From assembly GCF_030052815.1 (NCBI RefSeq), contig NC_079505.1, positions 77,570,351 through 77,634,350 of the forward strand: a stretch of 64,000 nucleotides of DNA, written 5' to 3'. The notes beneath the pieces were generated by a model, which was given only the letters and a program-made list of their open reading frames with translations, had not been told where the DNA came from and searched no databases. This document shows, piece after piece, positions 48,944 through 60,000 of this stretch. The DNA comes from Hevea brasiliensis (taxonomy: Eukaryota; Streptophyta; Magnoliopsida; Malpighiales; Euphorbiaceae). The position numbers and the translations under genes are program-made. The number at the start of each line of letters is the position of its first letter. The stretch's first letter is position 1.

Positions 48944-50178
48944 ATGAGGAGGCATTTCTTTAACTCCAACTCAACCCAAGCCCTGCAAGAACCACCGCTT
49001 TCATCGTCACAACAACTCGTTCTTCAAGATTCCGCCATGACAGCAGCGCCTGCTGAATCAAACCCCAGAGTACAAACGCCCGTCTGCTGTTGTAGAGGCC
49101 TTTGAAGACCTAACCAAGCGTCTAAATTCCATTATTGATCAAGGTAATGATGTTAATGGAGGAGAACTTCGATTGGATCCGTTCTGTGATTCGTGCTCTC
49201 TGGTTTCTATTCTCTTCAGCTGCCTCGGTCTCGCTTTCAAATTCGCCGAGTCTGAGTATGTCTCAAATGTTCATTCTTTCTCTTCTAAATAGCAATTCAT
49301 ATATATCCTTTGTGCAATTTCTAGAATCAATCTGCACAAAATGAGCAGAAAAGGCTTTCATCAGAGTGAAAATGCCATAACTTGATTCTATGATTTTAAG
49401 CATTTCAGGTGCGCAGTCCCGTGGAAGCATCATAGAGACAAAAAACTTTACAAAATATGCTTGATCTGGAAGTTGCAAATGGCACAGTGAGGACACCAGG
49501 CAGTCATTCGCGTAATTTACGCAGAGTAAGGCAGGGTATTGATCTGATCAGAGCTTTATTTGAGCAGTTTCTGGCAACTGGGTACGTTCTTCCCTCTTAC
49601 TTCTAATACATCAGCCCACAAATCATACATTGCATACAAACGCCAATTCACCAAAATCTTGTATTTCTCACCTTAGTTGGGATGTAGTATTGGAAATTGA
49701 TTCAACTTAGGATACTTAAAAATTATATTTATTGTAAAATTACGAAGCTTAAATGCATATTGAAAAACTTGTTCTAGAAAAAGAAGCTAATAAGAATGAG
49801 AAAGAAAAGCTTGAAAAATCTATCCAAGGAAGGGAGACGATCAACCATGGAAATTTCAATGGAAATTGAAAGATTTTTCAAGTTCCTTTATTCCCATTGA
49901 ATTGCAAAGTCTCACAATTGCAATTGTGATTGATTTTATATGTTCTGATGTTTTTGGAGAGAATGGAGTTGTTCGTTTCAACTTTTTGTTGTTGCCCAAG
50001 AAGATAAAACTGTGTGTCCTCCTAACTCATTCTTCAACACTACAAAATTCGTGACAAGTTTTCTCCAACAATGGAAAGATGATGTATTATTGGAATTTAA
50101 TTCAACTTAGGATATTTAGAAATTATGTTCATTGTAAAATTAAAAAGTTTATATTTTTAGGTTTAGAATTTGTTATTT

Positions 50179-50549
50179 AGGCTCTGATTATTTTATAGAA
50201 AATATTTTCTTAAAAAATATTTTTTATATTTTCTGGTATTTTGGAAATACTTAGAAAAATTAGTCAACGAAAAATATTTTTCTGATCAAAAGAAAATCAA
50301 ATTATTTTTAAGGAAAATGACTTTATTTTTTATTTTCAAAACTTTAGAAATCTTATTAAAATGTGAACACACTTTTATGTATATATATATATATATATGA
50401 AATAAATAAATATCATTAATTTAATATTACAATCAAATAATGAAAAATATTTTTATAAAAAATATTTTTTTTGAAAAATATTTTTCAATATTTTTCATGA
50501 AAAATATTTTTTATATACAAGTTATTTTTCATAAAACAAATGGAACCTT
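50179..50549. mobile_element. hAT-like MITE in intron 2 of the ACD11-like pseudogene
   Basis: The left end AGGCTCTGATTATTTTATAGAAAAT and the right end ATTTTTCATAAAACAAATGGAACCTT pair as imperfect inverted repeats of the GGNTCTGTTTGTTTTATGGAAAAT type seen in plant hAT-like MITEs. The interior is full of GAAAAATATTTTTC palindromes. No clean 8-bp target duplication was found. Confidence 0.5.
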
Positions 50550-50735
50550 AATATTTCTATTAGATTTATAATTTTCTAGTTAGGATTGAATTTTTATTCC
50601 AAGTTTGTTTTGTTCAGAATTTCTAATTAGTATTTAATTAGGGTTCTAAATCCAAAAACTAGTAGAATTACAAAGTCCACTATAAATGCTTGTGCCTTCT
50701 AGGCATTTTGGTCAACAATTTTGATATTGAAATTG

Positions 50736-50737
<2 letters not shown>

Positions 50738-50798
<61 letters not shown>
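50738..50798. repeat. (TAA)n microsatellite
   Basis: About 20 uninterrupted AAT units inside the second intron of the ACD11-like pseudogene. Confidence 0.95.
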
Positions 50799-51628
50799 TT
50801 TCTCCCCTTTCGAATTCATTTTTTACCCTTTGTTCCCCATGACCCTATTGATTCTACCTCAAGTTGATTAGAGGTATTGTGGGTATTTAGTATTGCAAAA
50901 GCATTTCAAACTCTAATTTAGTCCTGTGGTTGTGCAAACTAATCCTTTGAAAATTGTTCCTTTCAGTGACTACTCTTTAAAGGACGCAGCTACAACAGCT
51001 TATTCACAAGTTGGTGCACCATAACACACATGGGCAGTCAGGAAAGCCGTTTATGCTGCAATGTACGCTCTCCCTTAAAGAGACCAACTTTTGCTGAATC
51101 TCTGTGAAACTAGTGAGTTTGAGTCGATCTGTGCATAAAAGGTGTGTTTGGGTTGTGCATGGTAACTGAAATGAAATTGGCAGATATCTTTTCAGTGACT
51201 TGTCTAGTTTGAACCGTGCAATTCTAATTTGTGATAGAGGTTTGCCGCCCACATTGTATCTAATTCCCCTGCATATTGCAAACAGCCTAGAAACAACCAC
51301 AATATATCAAAGGAAGCAAGAATGAGTATGGTTGAATGTTCGTGCGTTTGAGTTCTTTTGAATAACCGTTAGATTAGACAACAATAACAAAAACAGAGGA
51401 TCAAACGTGCCGAGGCTGTTAACTATTAAAATTTGAATTTATTTTTTTCTATACCTTTTAACTCCTTATTTTTAACGCTCTTTCAGATCAGTCTGCAGAA
51501 AAGAGAATGAGAAGGTACATCCATGCCTCACTTCCAATACATTGATAAGCTTTACATTTCCAGGAATATCAGCTTGGTTGGTGACTTGTAACTGTCTAGA
51601 CAAATAAGTCAATGCATTGATTTGTTAT

Positions 51629-51792
51629 TATTATAGAAAGTCAATCACTATATTATTTCTCTGTATATTCTGTATTCTGTATTCCTATTTAGAATTTCTT
51701 CCTAATTAGTAGAACACAATTATATGAATCAATTGTATATATATACCCATGTACAGATTAATTGAAATTAAGGAGAATCATCTCTTTTTACA
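51629..51792 (+). repeat. 5' LTR of the second copia element
   Basis: About 164 bp, starting TATTATAGAAAGTCAATCAC and ending CATCTCTTTTTACA directly before the primer site. It matches 56226-56394. The starting TG is not evident, so the left edge may be a few bases off. Confidence 0.75.
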
Positions 51793-52085
51793 TGGTATTA
51801 GAGCAGGTCATCAATCTAGGGTGACTATTTGTTCTCACTACCCAGCTCAGGAGAGACCTTGGCCACTGACCGGCCATTTAGACCCCGATCAACATCGTCG
51901 GCGTCGCCTCAACCCCCTCATTCTACCACTGTGTGCTGTTGCCTGATCCAGTACACCATTAAAGGACTTCTGAGGTTTGGCTCTCAGATCCTATTTCGGT
52001 ATTTGCTTGATTTGTGATTTTGGATTATTTTGCTACTATAAGCACTTTGGATTAGCGTTTCGGTTAGTTTTCTTTGTCTCAACAA

Positions 52086-53001
52086 ATGGCAGACAATAAG
52101 AATGTTATTTCTGATGTGATTCCGGTGATGACTAAGATCACGGAACACAAACTTAATGATTCGAATTACCTGGAGTGGAGTAAGACTGTTAGGGTCTATT
52201 TGCGTAACATTGATAAGGATGATCACCTTACTAATGATCCACCCACTGATGTTACACGACAAACTTGGCTAAGGGAGGATGCTCAATTGTTTTTGCAGCT
52301 TCGGAACTCGATTCACAGTAAGGTAATTAGTTAATTAATCACTATGAATTTGTTAAGGAATTGATGGATTACTTAGATTTTTTGTATTCTGGTAAAGGGA
52401 ATATCTCCCGTATTTATGATATTTGTAAGGCATTCTACAGTGCTGAGAAAGAGGATAAGTCTCTCACGGCTTATTTTATGGATTTTAAACGGGTATATGA
52501 GGAACTTAATGTATTGTTGCCTTTTAATCCTGATGTGAAAGTTCAACAGCCCAACGGAGCAACTCGTCATATGAGTTTTCTTGCAGCCTTCCTTGAGTAT
52601 GAGATCGCTAAATCTCGATTCTCTCGATCGAGATTTCCTCTTTGCATGAAACGTTCACACGGGTCCTTCGTACAGAGAGTACCCAATCTTCACAGCCTGC
52701 CAGTAGTGCTCTTATTAGCCGTAATCCAAATGGACAACAGGGTAATAGAAGAGGAAGTAGAGGAAGAATTACAGGCAACAGAAGTAATCAACGTAATAGA
52801 GAGGCTAGTTCTAATCAGGAATCAAGAGGAGTCATTTGTTATTATTGCCATGAGCCTGGCCATACAAAATATAATTGTCCGCAACTTCAGAGGAAAAATC
52901 AGCGATCACAGATGACAAATATGGCAGTAGAAAATTTTATAGTATCTTCCTCTGAGAAAACTATTTTGGTATCTGCAGAGAATTTTGCACAATTTTCCTA
53001 G
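52086..53001 (+). pseudogene. gag region of the second copia element
   Basis: ATG at 52086 opens MADNKNVISDVIP and a K-I-T-E-H-K-L-N-D-S-N-Y-L-E-W copia Gag start. A stop at 52332 and frame changes interrupt it. The helical part (ISRIYDICKAFYSAEKEDK, then Y-F-M-D-F-K-R-V-Y-E-E-L) reads at 52400-52540, and an intact zinc knuckle C-Y-Y-C-H-E-P-G-H-T-K-Y-N-C lies at 52837-52878 in a third frame. It would have formed the particle and bound RNA. Confidence 0.85.
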
Positions 53002-53076
53002 TATCAAGCATCTCTAAAGTCTATCAGTTCCCCTGTCACTGCGATTGCTGAGTCAGGTAAATCCACTACATGCCTT

Positions 53077-53967
53077 GTGTCTTCCTCATCCAAATGGGTT
53101 ATTGATTCTGGTGTGACAGAGCACATGACAGGTAATTCTAGTCTTCTATTTGCTTTTCAGTCTAATCTCACTTCCTTTACTGTTACTTTAGCTGATGGTT
53201 CTACTTCTTGTGTCATGAGTTCTGAAACTGCGAACCCGACTTCGTCAATTTCTTTGTTTTCTGTTTTATGTCTACCAAAATTCTCTTTTAATCTACTTTC
53301 TATTAGTAAACTTACTCATACCTTAAATTGTTCTGTTTCCTTTTTTCCTAACTAGTGTTTGTTTCAGGATCTTACGACGAAGCAAATTATTGGTAGACGA
53401 CACGAGTCAGGTGGTCTCTATATTCTAGAAAATCATGTACTGCGATTGCTTATTTGTTCCAGTACCTTAACACCTCTTGAAGCTTATTGTAGATTGGGTC
53501 ATCCTTCTTTGTCTACCATGAAGAAGTTGTGTCCTCAATTTCAGTCTTTATCAGTACTAGAATGTGAGTCGTGTCAGTTTGCAAAACATCATCGTTTGCC
53601 TTCTGTGTCTAGAGTCAATAAACGAGCTTCATCCCCTTTTGAGTTAGTTCATTCTGATGTTTGGGGTCCTTGTTCTGTTACTTCTAAAATTGAATTTCGT
53701 TATTTTGTTATTTTTGTTGATGATTACTCTCGTGTTACCTGGTTATATTTAATGAAGAATCGTTCTGAGTTATTTTCTATCTTTTGTGCCTTTTGTAATG
53801 AAATCAAAACTCAATTTAATATTTCTGTGCACATATTAAGAAGTGACAATGCCAAAGAATACTTTTCAGCACAATTTCAGTCTTATATAACACAAAATGG
53901 CATTCTTCATCAGTCTTCCTGTGTGGATATCCCATCCCAAAATCGCGTGGCCAAAAGAAAAAATTGA
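53077..53967 (+). pseudogene. protease and integrase of the second copia element
   Basis: The protease site reads W-V-I-D-S-G-V-T-E-H-M-T-G (family D-S-G-A-T-D-H-M), followed by a stop at 53353. The GAG-pre-integrase zinc region gives C-R-L-G-H-P-S and C-E-S-C-Q-F-A-K-H. The integrase core keeps HSDVWGPC and LRSDNAKEYF with the first two catalytic Asp residues. At the third position the family N-G-V-A-E-R-K-N reads N-R-V-A-K-R-K-N, so the catalytic Glu is Lys, and the frame stops at once (53965). Integration activity is lost. Confidence 0.88.
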
Positions 53968-54345
53968 TATCTTCTTGAGGTAATTCATGCTCTTCTTTTT
54001 CAGATGAAAGTTCTTAAACACTTTTGGGCGGATACAGTTTCTACGGCATATTTTTTTATCAATCGTATGCCGTCTTTTGTCCTTAATGGGGATATTCCTT
54101 ATACTGCTTTGTTTCCTATAAAATCTTTGTTCCCTATTGAACCCCATATTTTTTGTTGTACCTGTCTTGTGCGTGATGTTCGTCCATAGGTTACTAAATT
54201 GGATCCAAAATCTCTCAAATGTGTCTTCCTTGGGTACTCCCGGCTCCAAAAAGGGTACCGTTGTTTCTCTCCTACTCTTAATCTTTATCTTGTTTCTGCA
54301 GATGTCACATTTTTTTAGTCCACTCCATTTTTTCCTCAATCATCT

Positions 54346-56218
54346 GTGTATAAGAGTCAGGGGGAGGAGGATGATCTCTTAATATATACTGTCCAACCAA
54401 TGTCTAGTCCTCTCCCACAACCTGTTCCTTCTGTCTCTAGACCTACTCGACCTCCCGTTGTTCATGTTTATTCCAGGAGATTGGAGATTCCTGACTCAGA
54501 TCCTCTACCAGCTACTTCGTTGGGAGATTATGTACCTCATACTGATCATGATTCTGATCTAGACTTACCCATTGCTCTTCGTAAAGGTAAACATTCATGT
54601 ACTTACCCTATTTCTTCTTTTGTTTCTTATAATCAATTGTCTTCTTGTTCTCGATGTTTTGTTACTTCTTTAGAATCTGTTCCTATCCCTAATACTGTTG
54701 GTGAGGCACTGTCTCATCCTGGCTGGTGTGATCCTATGAAAGAGGAAATGGAGGCTTTAGATGCTAATAGTACAAGGGAACTGTTGCCTTTGCCCACTGG
54801 TAAGAAAGCTATTGGTTGCAAATGGGTATTTACAGTAAAGGTAAATCCGGATGGTTCTGTGGCTAGGTTAAAAGCACGTCTTGTAGCAAAAGGATATGCT
54901 CAGACATATGGGGTTGATTACTCTGACACTTTTTCTCCTGTAGCTAAACTTACTTCTATTCGCTTGTTTATCTCTTTAGCAGCTAAATATGATTGGCCCC
55001 TGCATCACTTGGATATCAAGAATGCTTTCCTTCATGGTGATCTTCAGGAGGAGGTGTATATGGAGCAACCACCTGGGTTTGTTGCTCAGGGGGAGTTGGG
55101 TAAAGTTTGTAGGCTTCGGAAGTCTCTTTATGGCTTGAAACAAAGTCCTAGGGCATGGTTTGGGAGATTCAGTGAAGCAGTATAGGAATTTGGTATGCAA
55201 AAGAGTAAGTGTGATCACTCAGTATTTTATAGGCAATCTGAGGCTGGTCTAATTCTCCTGGTAGTCTATGTGGATGACATTGTCATCACTGGGAGTGACT
55301 CTGCAGGTATTTCATCTCTTAAAACATTCCTCCAAACCCAGTTTCAGACCAAAGACTTGAGATTATTAAAATATTTCTTGGGTATCGAAGTTATGAGAAG
55401 TAAGAAGGGTATTTTCTTGTCTCAAAGAAAATATGTCCTCGATTTATTGACAGAGACAGGAAAATTAGGTGCTAAGCTTTGTAGTGCACCAATGACTTTA
55501 ACTTTACAACTATTAGCAGGGGATAGTGAGTTGTTTGAAGATCCAGAGAGATACAGGAGATTGGTAAGAAAATTGAACTACCTTATAGTCACTCGTCCCG
55601 ACATTGCTTATGCCGTTAGTGTGGTAAGTCAGTTTATGTCTTCCCCAACTGTTGCTCATTGAGAAGCCTTGGAACAAATCTTGTGTTATCTGAAGGGCGC
55701 TCTAGGAAGAGGTTTGCTATATGGTAATCATGGGCATTTGAATGTTGAATGTTTTTTAGATGCCGACTGGGCTGGATCTAAGGTTGACAGGAGGTCAACT
55801 ACTGGATATTGCTTTTTTGTTGGAGGAAATTTGGTGTCTTGGAGAAGCAAGAAGCAGAGTGTAGTTTCTTGATCTAGTGCTGAATCCAAATACAGAGCCA
55901 TGGCACAATTAGTATGTGAGGTAATGTGGATACTTCAATTACTAAATGAGACAGGTTTTAAGACCTCCCTGCCTGCGAAATTGTGGTGTAATAATCAAGC
56001 TACTCTCCATATTGCTTCTAATCCGGTGTTTCATGAGCGGACCTATTGAGATTGATTGTCACTTTATTCGTGAAAAGATTCAACAACAGATCATCTCAAC
56101 ATGACACATCAAAACTAGAGAGCAGTTAAGAGATATTTTCACAAAAGCTCTGAATGGAGCTAGGATTGACAACATTTGTAATATGTTGGGCATGATTAAC
56201 ATCTATGCTCCAACTTGA
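54346..56218 (+). pseudogene. reverse transcriptase and RNase H of the second copia element
   Basis: From about 54700 the RT reads M-K-E-E-M-E-A-L-D-A-N, KKAIGCKWVFTVKVNPDG, R-L-V-A-K-G-Y-A-Q-T-Y-G-V-D-Y and HLDIKNAFLHGDLQEEVYM. A TAG at 55183 comes just before the second half with the catalytic YVDDIVITG box (55267-55293). RNase H follows (LDADWAGSKVDRRSTTGYC near 55755-55815) with a stop at 55660, another at 55870, and more near 56047 and 56102. The end LRDIFTKALNGARID is typical. The open frame is otherwise unusually long for a dead element. Confidence 0.9.
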
Positions 56219-56225
56219 GAGGGAA

Positions 56226-56394
56226 TATTATGAAAAGTTAATCACTATATTATTTCTCTGTATATTCTGTATTCCTATTTAGGATTTCTTATTTAGAATT
56301 TCTTCGTAATTAGTAGAACACAATTATAAGAATTAATTATATATATATATTCCTATAAAAATTAATTAAAATTAAAGAGAATCATCTCTTTCTA
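56226..56394 (+). repeat. 3' LTR of the second copia element
   Basis: About 169 bp, TATTATGAAAAGTTAATCAC to CATCTCTTTCTA, matching the 5' LTR apart from substitutions, a lost TCTGTAT repeat and an extra TTAGGATTTCTTA-type segment. Confidence 0.75.
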
Positions 56395-57041
56395 TGGTTA
56401 TAAATGAATCGCAGCTGCATTTCCTATGGCAGCACCTTGTAATGGCCGGCAGTTCTATTTTATTAGATTCTTTTTGCCTTTTGTCACACATTTCTCGATA
56501 GACAACCAACCAATGAATACATTGATCGGATTTCACTCAATTCTCACGTATCACTAATCAATAACAATCCTTTATTCAAATATGATTTAAAAAAATGGTA
56601 GTTTTAAAGGTTCTCTCCAAAGAAAAAAGTACTTTATTTTAAGGTTAATTAAAAGTGTTAATAAATTATGTTTTAATGTCTAATCTTATAATACTTTTCG
56701 AAATTAACTCATGCCACTACCAAACAAATTCATTTTCCAACCAAAAAAAAAAATAGCATTAACCGGCTTCTTTAAAAAGATAAAAATTTTCCTTTAACTC
56801 ATTATTCTCCTCTTTTAAAAAAAACTACTCCACTGCATCTGTTATGTCACTGAAATCTTTGCAAAATTAAAAAATAAAAATTAAAAATTAAAAATACAAC
56901 ACGAGCATAATATCACAAAAGACTGCAAAACCAGGCTCCTCAGCTAAGCGCTTTGTTTAGCAGACACCAGCATCTTGATTCTTGACAACCACCAAATAAT
57001 GACTACTCAAAATCAGCAGTACTGTTGCGTAAAAACGTCAT
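56395..57041. other. Gap between copia element and the plastid E2 gene
   Basis: About 650 bp of AT-rich sequence. The part next to 57041 (about 56890-57041) should be the 3' untranslated region of the reverse-strand E2 gene. No other gene is supported. Confidence 0.6.
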
Positions 57042-60000
57042 CTACAATGTCAGGCTTTCTGGGTTCTCAACAATCTTTGCAAAGGTTTGAAGGAAGGCAG
57101 CCAAGTCAGCACCATAGACAATTCGGTGGTCGGCTGTTACATTCACCTGGGAAAAAAATAAAATACAATTCAATTAAGTTTTTCTGCGGAAATATTTACC
57201 AAAGAGCAAAAATTCCCAAATCCAAATACATGCTCACAGCTGATGGTCATTTTTGCATTTGCCAAATAAAAATATTAGAAAATATTTCATCATAAAAAAT
57301 TAGCACACAGAATTATTTAGTGGCACTGGCAATCTATTCAGCAATAAGATATATTTCTCCATATCTGAAGAAAGGATCTGAGGCCATAAAATCATCACAA
57401 GGCGTGGCTTTTGCTTTTCGCGGTTGAGATTTGTATACAAGATCCATTCCCTTTATGTTCTTCCCCCTGAAGATCAACAACATAGAAATATGAATTGCTA
57501 TTTTTACATATGCAATAAGCTCAACTCAACCCAACTCAACTAAGCCTTTATCTCAAAAATATTGGGGTCGACTATATGAATTTTCTTTCTTTCACTCTAA
57601 ACAATTTTGGGTTAAATCCTTTTAGGTCATGTTGTACTACTCTCCTCCAAGTCACTTTAGGTCGACCCTTTCTTTTATTTCTATCCTCTAATCCAATGTG
57701 CTCTACTTGTCTAACTAGAACCTCCATATGTCTATACTTCATATAACCAAACCACCTCAATCTCCCTTTTCTCAACTTATCCTCAATTGGCACCACTTCT
57801 ATTTTTTCTCTAATACTCTCATTACGAACTTTATCTAGTATGACCACTCATTCACCTTAACATTCTCATCTCCACAACTCTCATTTTAGACACATACGAC
57901 TCCTTCATTGCCCATCACTCACTAACATATAACATGACCGGTCGTATAGCTGTACAGTAAAACTTTCCTTTCAACTTATTAGGAATCTTGCGATCACATA
58001 AAACTCTCGTGAAACGTCTTCACTTCACCCATAGGGCTTTAATCCTATGACTAACATCCTCCTCACATCCCCGATCTATTTGAAGGATTGAGCCAAGATA
58101 TTTAAAGTGATTACTTTAGGGCAATACCACTTCATCCAAACTAACTCATTCCCTATCACCAGTTTGGACTTCAATGAACTTGCAATATATATATTCTGTC
58201 TTCGTTCTACTTAACTTTAAACTCTTTGACTCTAAAGTACTTCTTCAAAACTCCAGCTTTTTATTGACTCCTTCTTGTGTCTCGTCTATCAGAACTATAT
58301 CATCCGCAAACATCATGCACCAAGAGATACTCTCTTATATATGTTTCATCGATTCATCTAGAACTAATGTAAAAAGTCAAGGACTCACAACTAAACTTTG
58401 ATGTAATCCAACTGAGATAGGAAAATCCCGTGTCCCCTCCTACTGTGCACACAATAGTAGTTGCTCCTTCATACATATCTTTCAACACTTGTATGTACCT
58501 AATAGTTATCCTCTTTTGTTTTAACATTCTCCATAAGATATCTTTTAGAATACTATCATAAACCTTCTCAAAATCGATAAAAACCATATGTAGATCTTTC
58601 TTTACATCTCTATATTTCTCCATCAAGCTTCTAATGAGAAAGATCTTTTCCATAGTTGAACGACTGGGCATGAAGCCAAATTAATAGGGAGAGATAGAAG
58701 TGTCATGACGTAGTCGATCTTCCACAGCTCTCTCCTACAACTTCATAGTATGGCTCATGAATTTAATTCCCTTATAGTTTGAGCAACTTTGTATGTCTCT
58801 TATTTTTAAAAATATGTACTAAAATACTTCTCCATTCATCAGGCATTTTCTTTGAGTTTAAATTTTATTAAACAATTTAGTTAACCAAATCACAGGCTTT
58901 ACTCACTTTCATTCTTTTAAATGTTTCATTTACTTTTAAAGATTTAATCCTTCTAGTGTAATTTATATTCTTTTCTATTACTTTGTAGTCTACATTCACA
59001 CTGTTACCACTTTGACTATTATTAAAGAGATCATCAAAATAATTTCTCCATCTTTCTTTAATGTCCTCATCTTTCATCAACACTTTTCCTTCTTTATACT
59101 TAATGCACCTAACTTTATTGAGATCTTGACATTTCTTCTCTCCTTCTTGCTAATCTATAAATATTTTTCTCCCCTTCTTTAATTCCAAGTTTTTCATATA
59201 ACTTTTCAGAGGCATACGCTCTTACTTGACTAACAGTCTTTTTTGCCACTTTCTTTGCTATCTTGTACTGTTCATAAGCCTCATTATTATCACACTTAGG
59301 TAATTTCTTATACCATTCACTCTTTCTCTTTACTGCCCTTTGTACTTCCTCATTCCACCACCACCTCTCTTTTGAGGTTGGTCCATGTCCTCTAGACTCC
59401 TCAAGTACTTTTCTAGCTACTTCTCTAATCTTTGATGCCATTTGTATTCACATACCATTGGCCTCCACATCCAGTTTCCATACTTCGGACTTGAGAAACT
59501 CATTTTTAAACTTCACTTGCTTTACTCCTTTGAACTCCCACCACTTTGTTCGAGCTACAATATTTCTTCAAGCCTTACTTGAATTGTTTCTAAGCTTGAC
59601 ATCCAAGACCACTAGCTGATGTTGACTTGTTAAAACCTCTCCCGGAATAACCTTACAATAATTGCATAGAGCTCTATTTGTTTTTTGGTTAAGAGGAAGC
59701 CAAATTAATAGGGAGAGATAGAAATATCATGACGTAGTCGATCTTCCACAGCTCTCTCCCACAACTTCATAGTATGGCTCATGAATTTAATTCCCTTATA
59801 GTTTGAGCAACTTTGTATGTGCCTCTTATTTTTAAAAATATGTACTAAAATACTTCTCCATTCATCAGGCATTTTCTTTGAGTTTAAATTTTATTAAACA
59901 ATTTAGTTAACCAAATCACAGGCTTTACTCACTTTCATTCTTTTAAATGTTTCATTTACTTTTAAAGATTTAATCCTTCTAGTGTAATTTATATTCTTTT

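Larger units (their letters stand above)
48944..51591 (+). pseudogene. ACD11-like glycolipid transfer protein (GLTP domain) pseudogene
   Basis: Four exon-like blocks follow the ACD11/GLTP protein in order: 48944-49268 (A-V-V-E-A-F-E-D-L-T-K-R-L, then CSLVSILFSCLGLAFKFAE), 49409-49581 (GSHSRNLRRVRQGIDLIRAL), 50967-51112 (D-Y-S-L-K-D-A-A-T-T-A-Y-S-Q and WAVRKAVYAAMYALP), and 51487-51591 (K-R-M-R-R-Y-I-H-A-S-L-P, then YIDKLYISRN). Splice sites are present. Coding is lost: a frame change near 49068 cuts off the ATG, TAG lies in block 2 (49433), two TAA codons lie in block 3 (51018 and 51075), and the frame shifts in block 4. Family members move ceramide-1-phosphate or related lipids and restrain cell death. 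Introns survive, so it is not a retrocopy. The frame conflict could partly be sequencing error, but three stops argue against this. Confidence 0.85.
51629..56394 (+). mobile_element. Ty1/copia LTR retrotransposon, nearly full length but degenerate
   Basis: Two short LTRs (51629-51792 and about 56226-56394) flank a primer site (TGGTATTAGAGCAGG at 51793) and, in copia order, gag, zinc knuckle, protease, integrase, reverse transcriptase and RNase H. A purine stretch (GAGAGGGAA) precedes the 3' LTR. All domains are present, yet at least ten stops and frameshifts interrupt them. LTRs differ by substitutions and a 15-base insertion. The exact LTR ends and the target duplication could not be fixed. 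Confidence 0.92.

Noticed and set aside
48944..51591. ACD11-like locus as a working gene
   Set aside because: Stops in blocks 2 and 3 and frame changes in blocks 1 and 4 cannot all be avoided by alternative splice sites that I can see.
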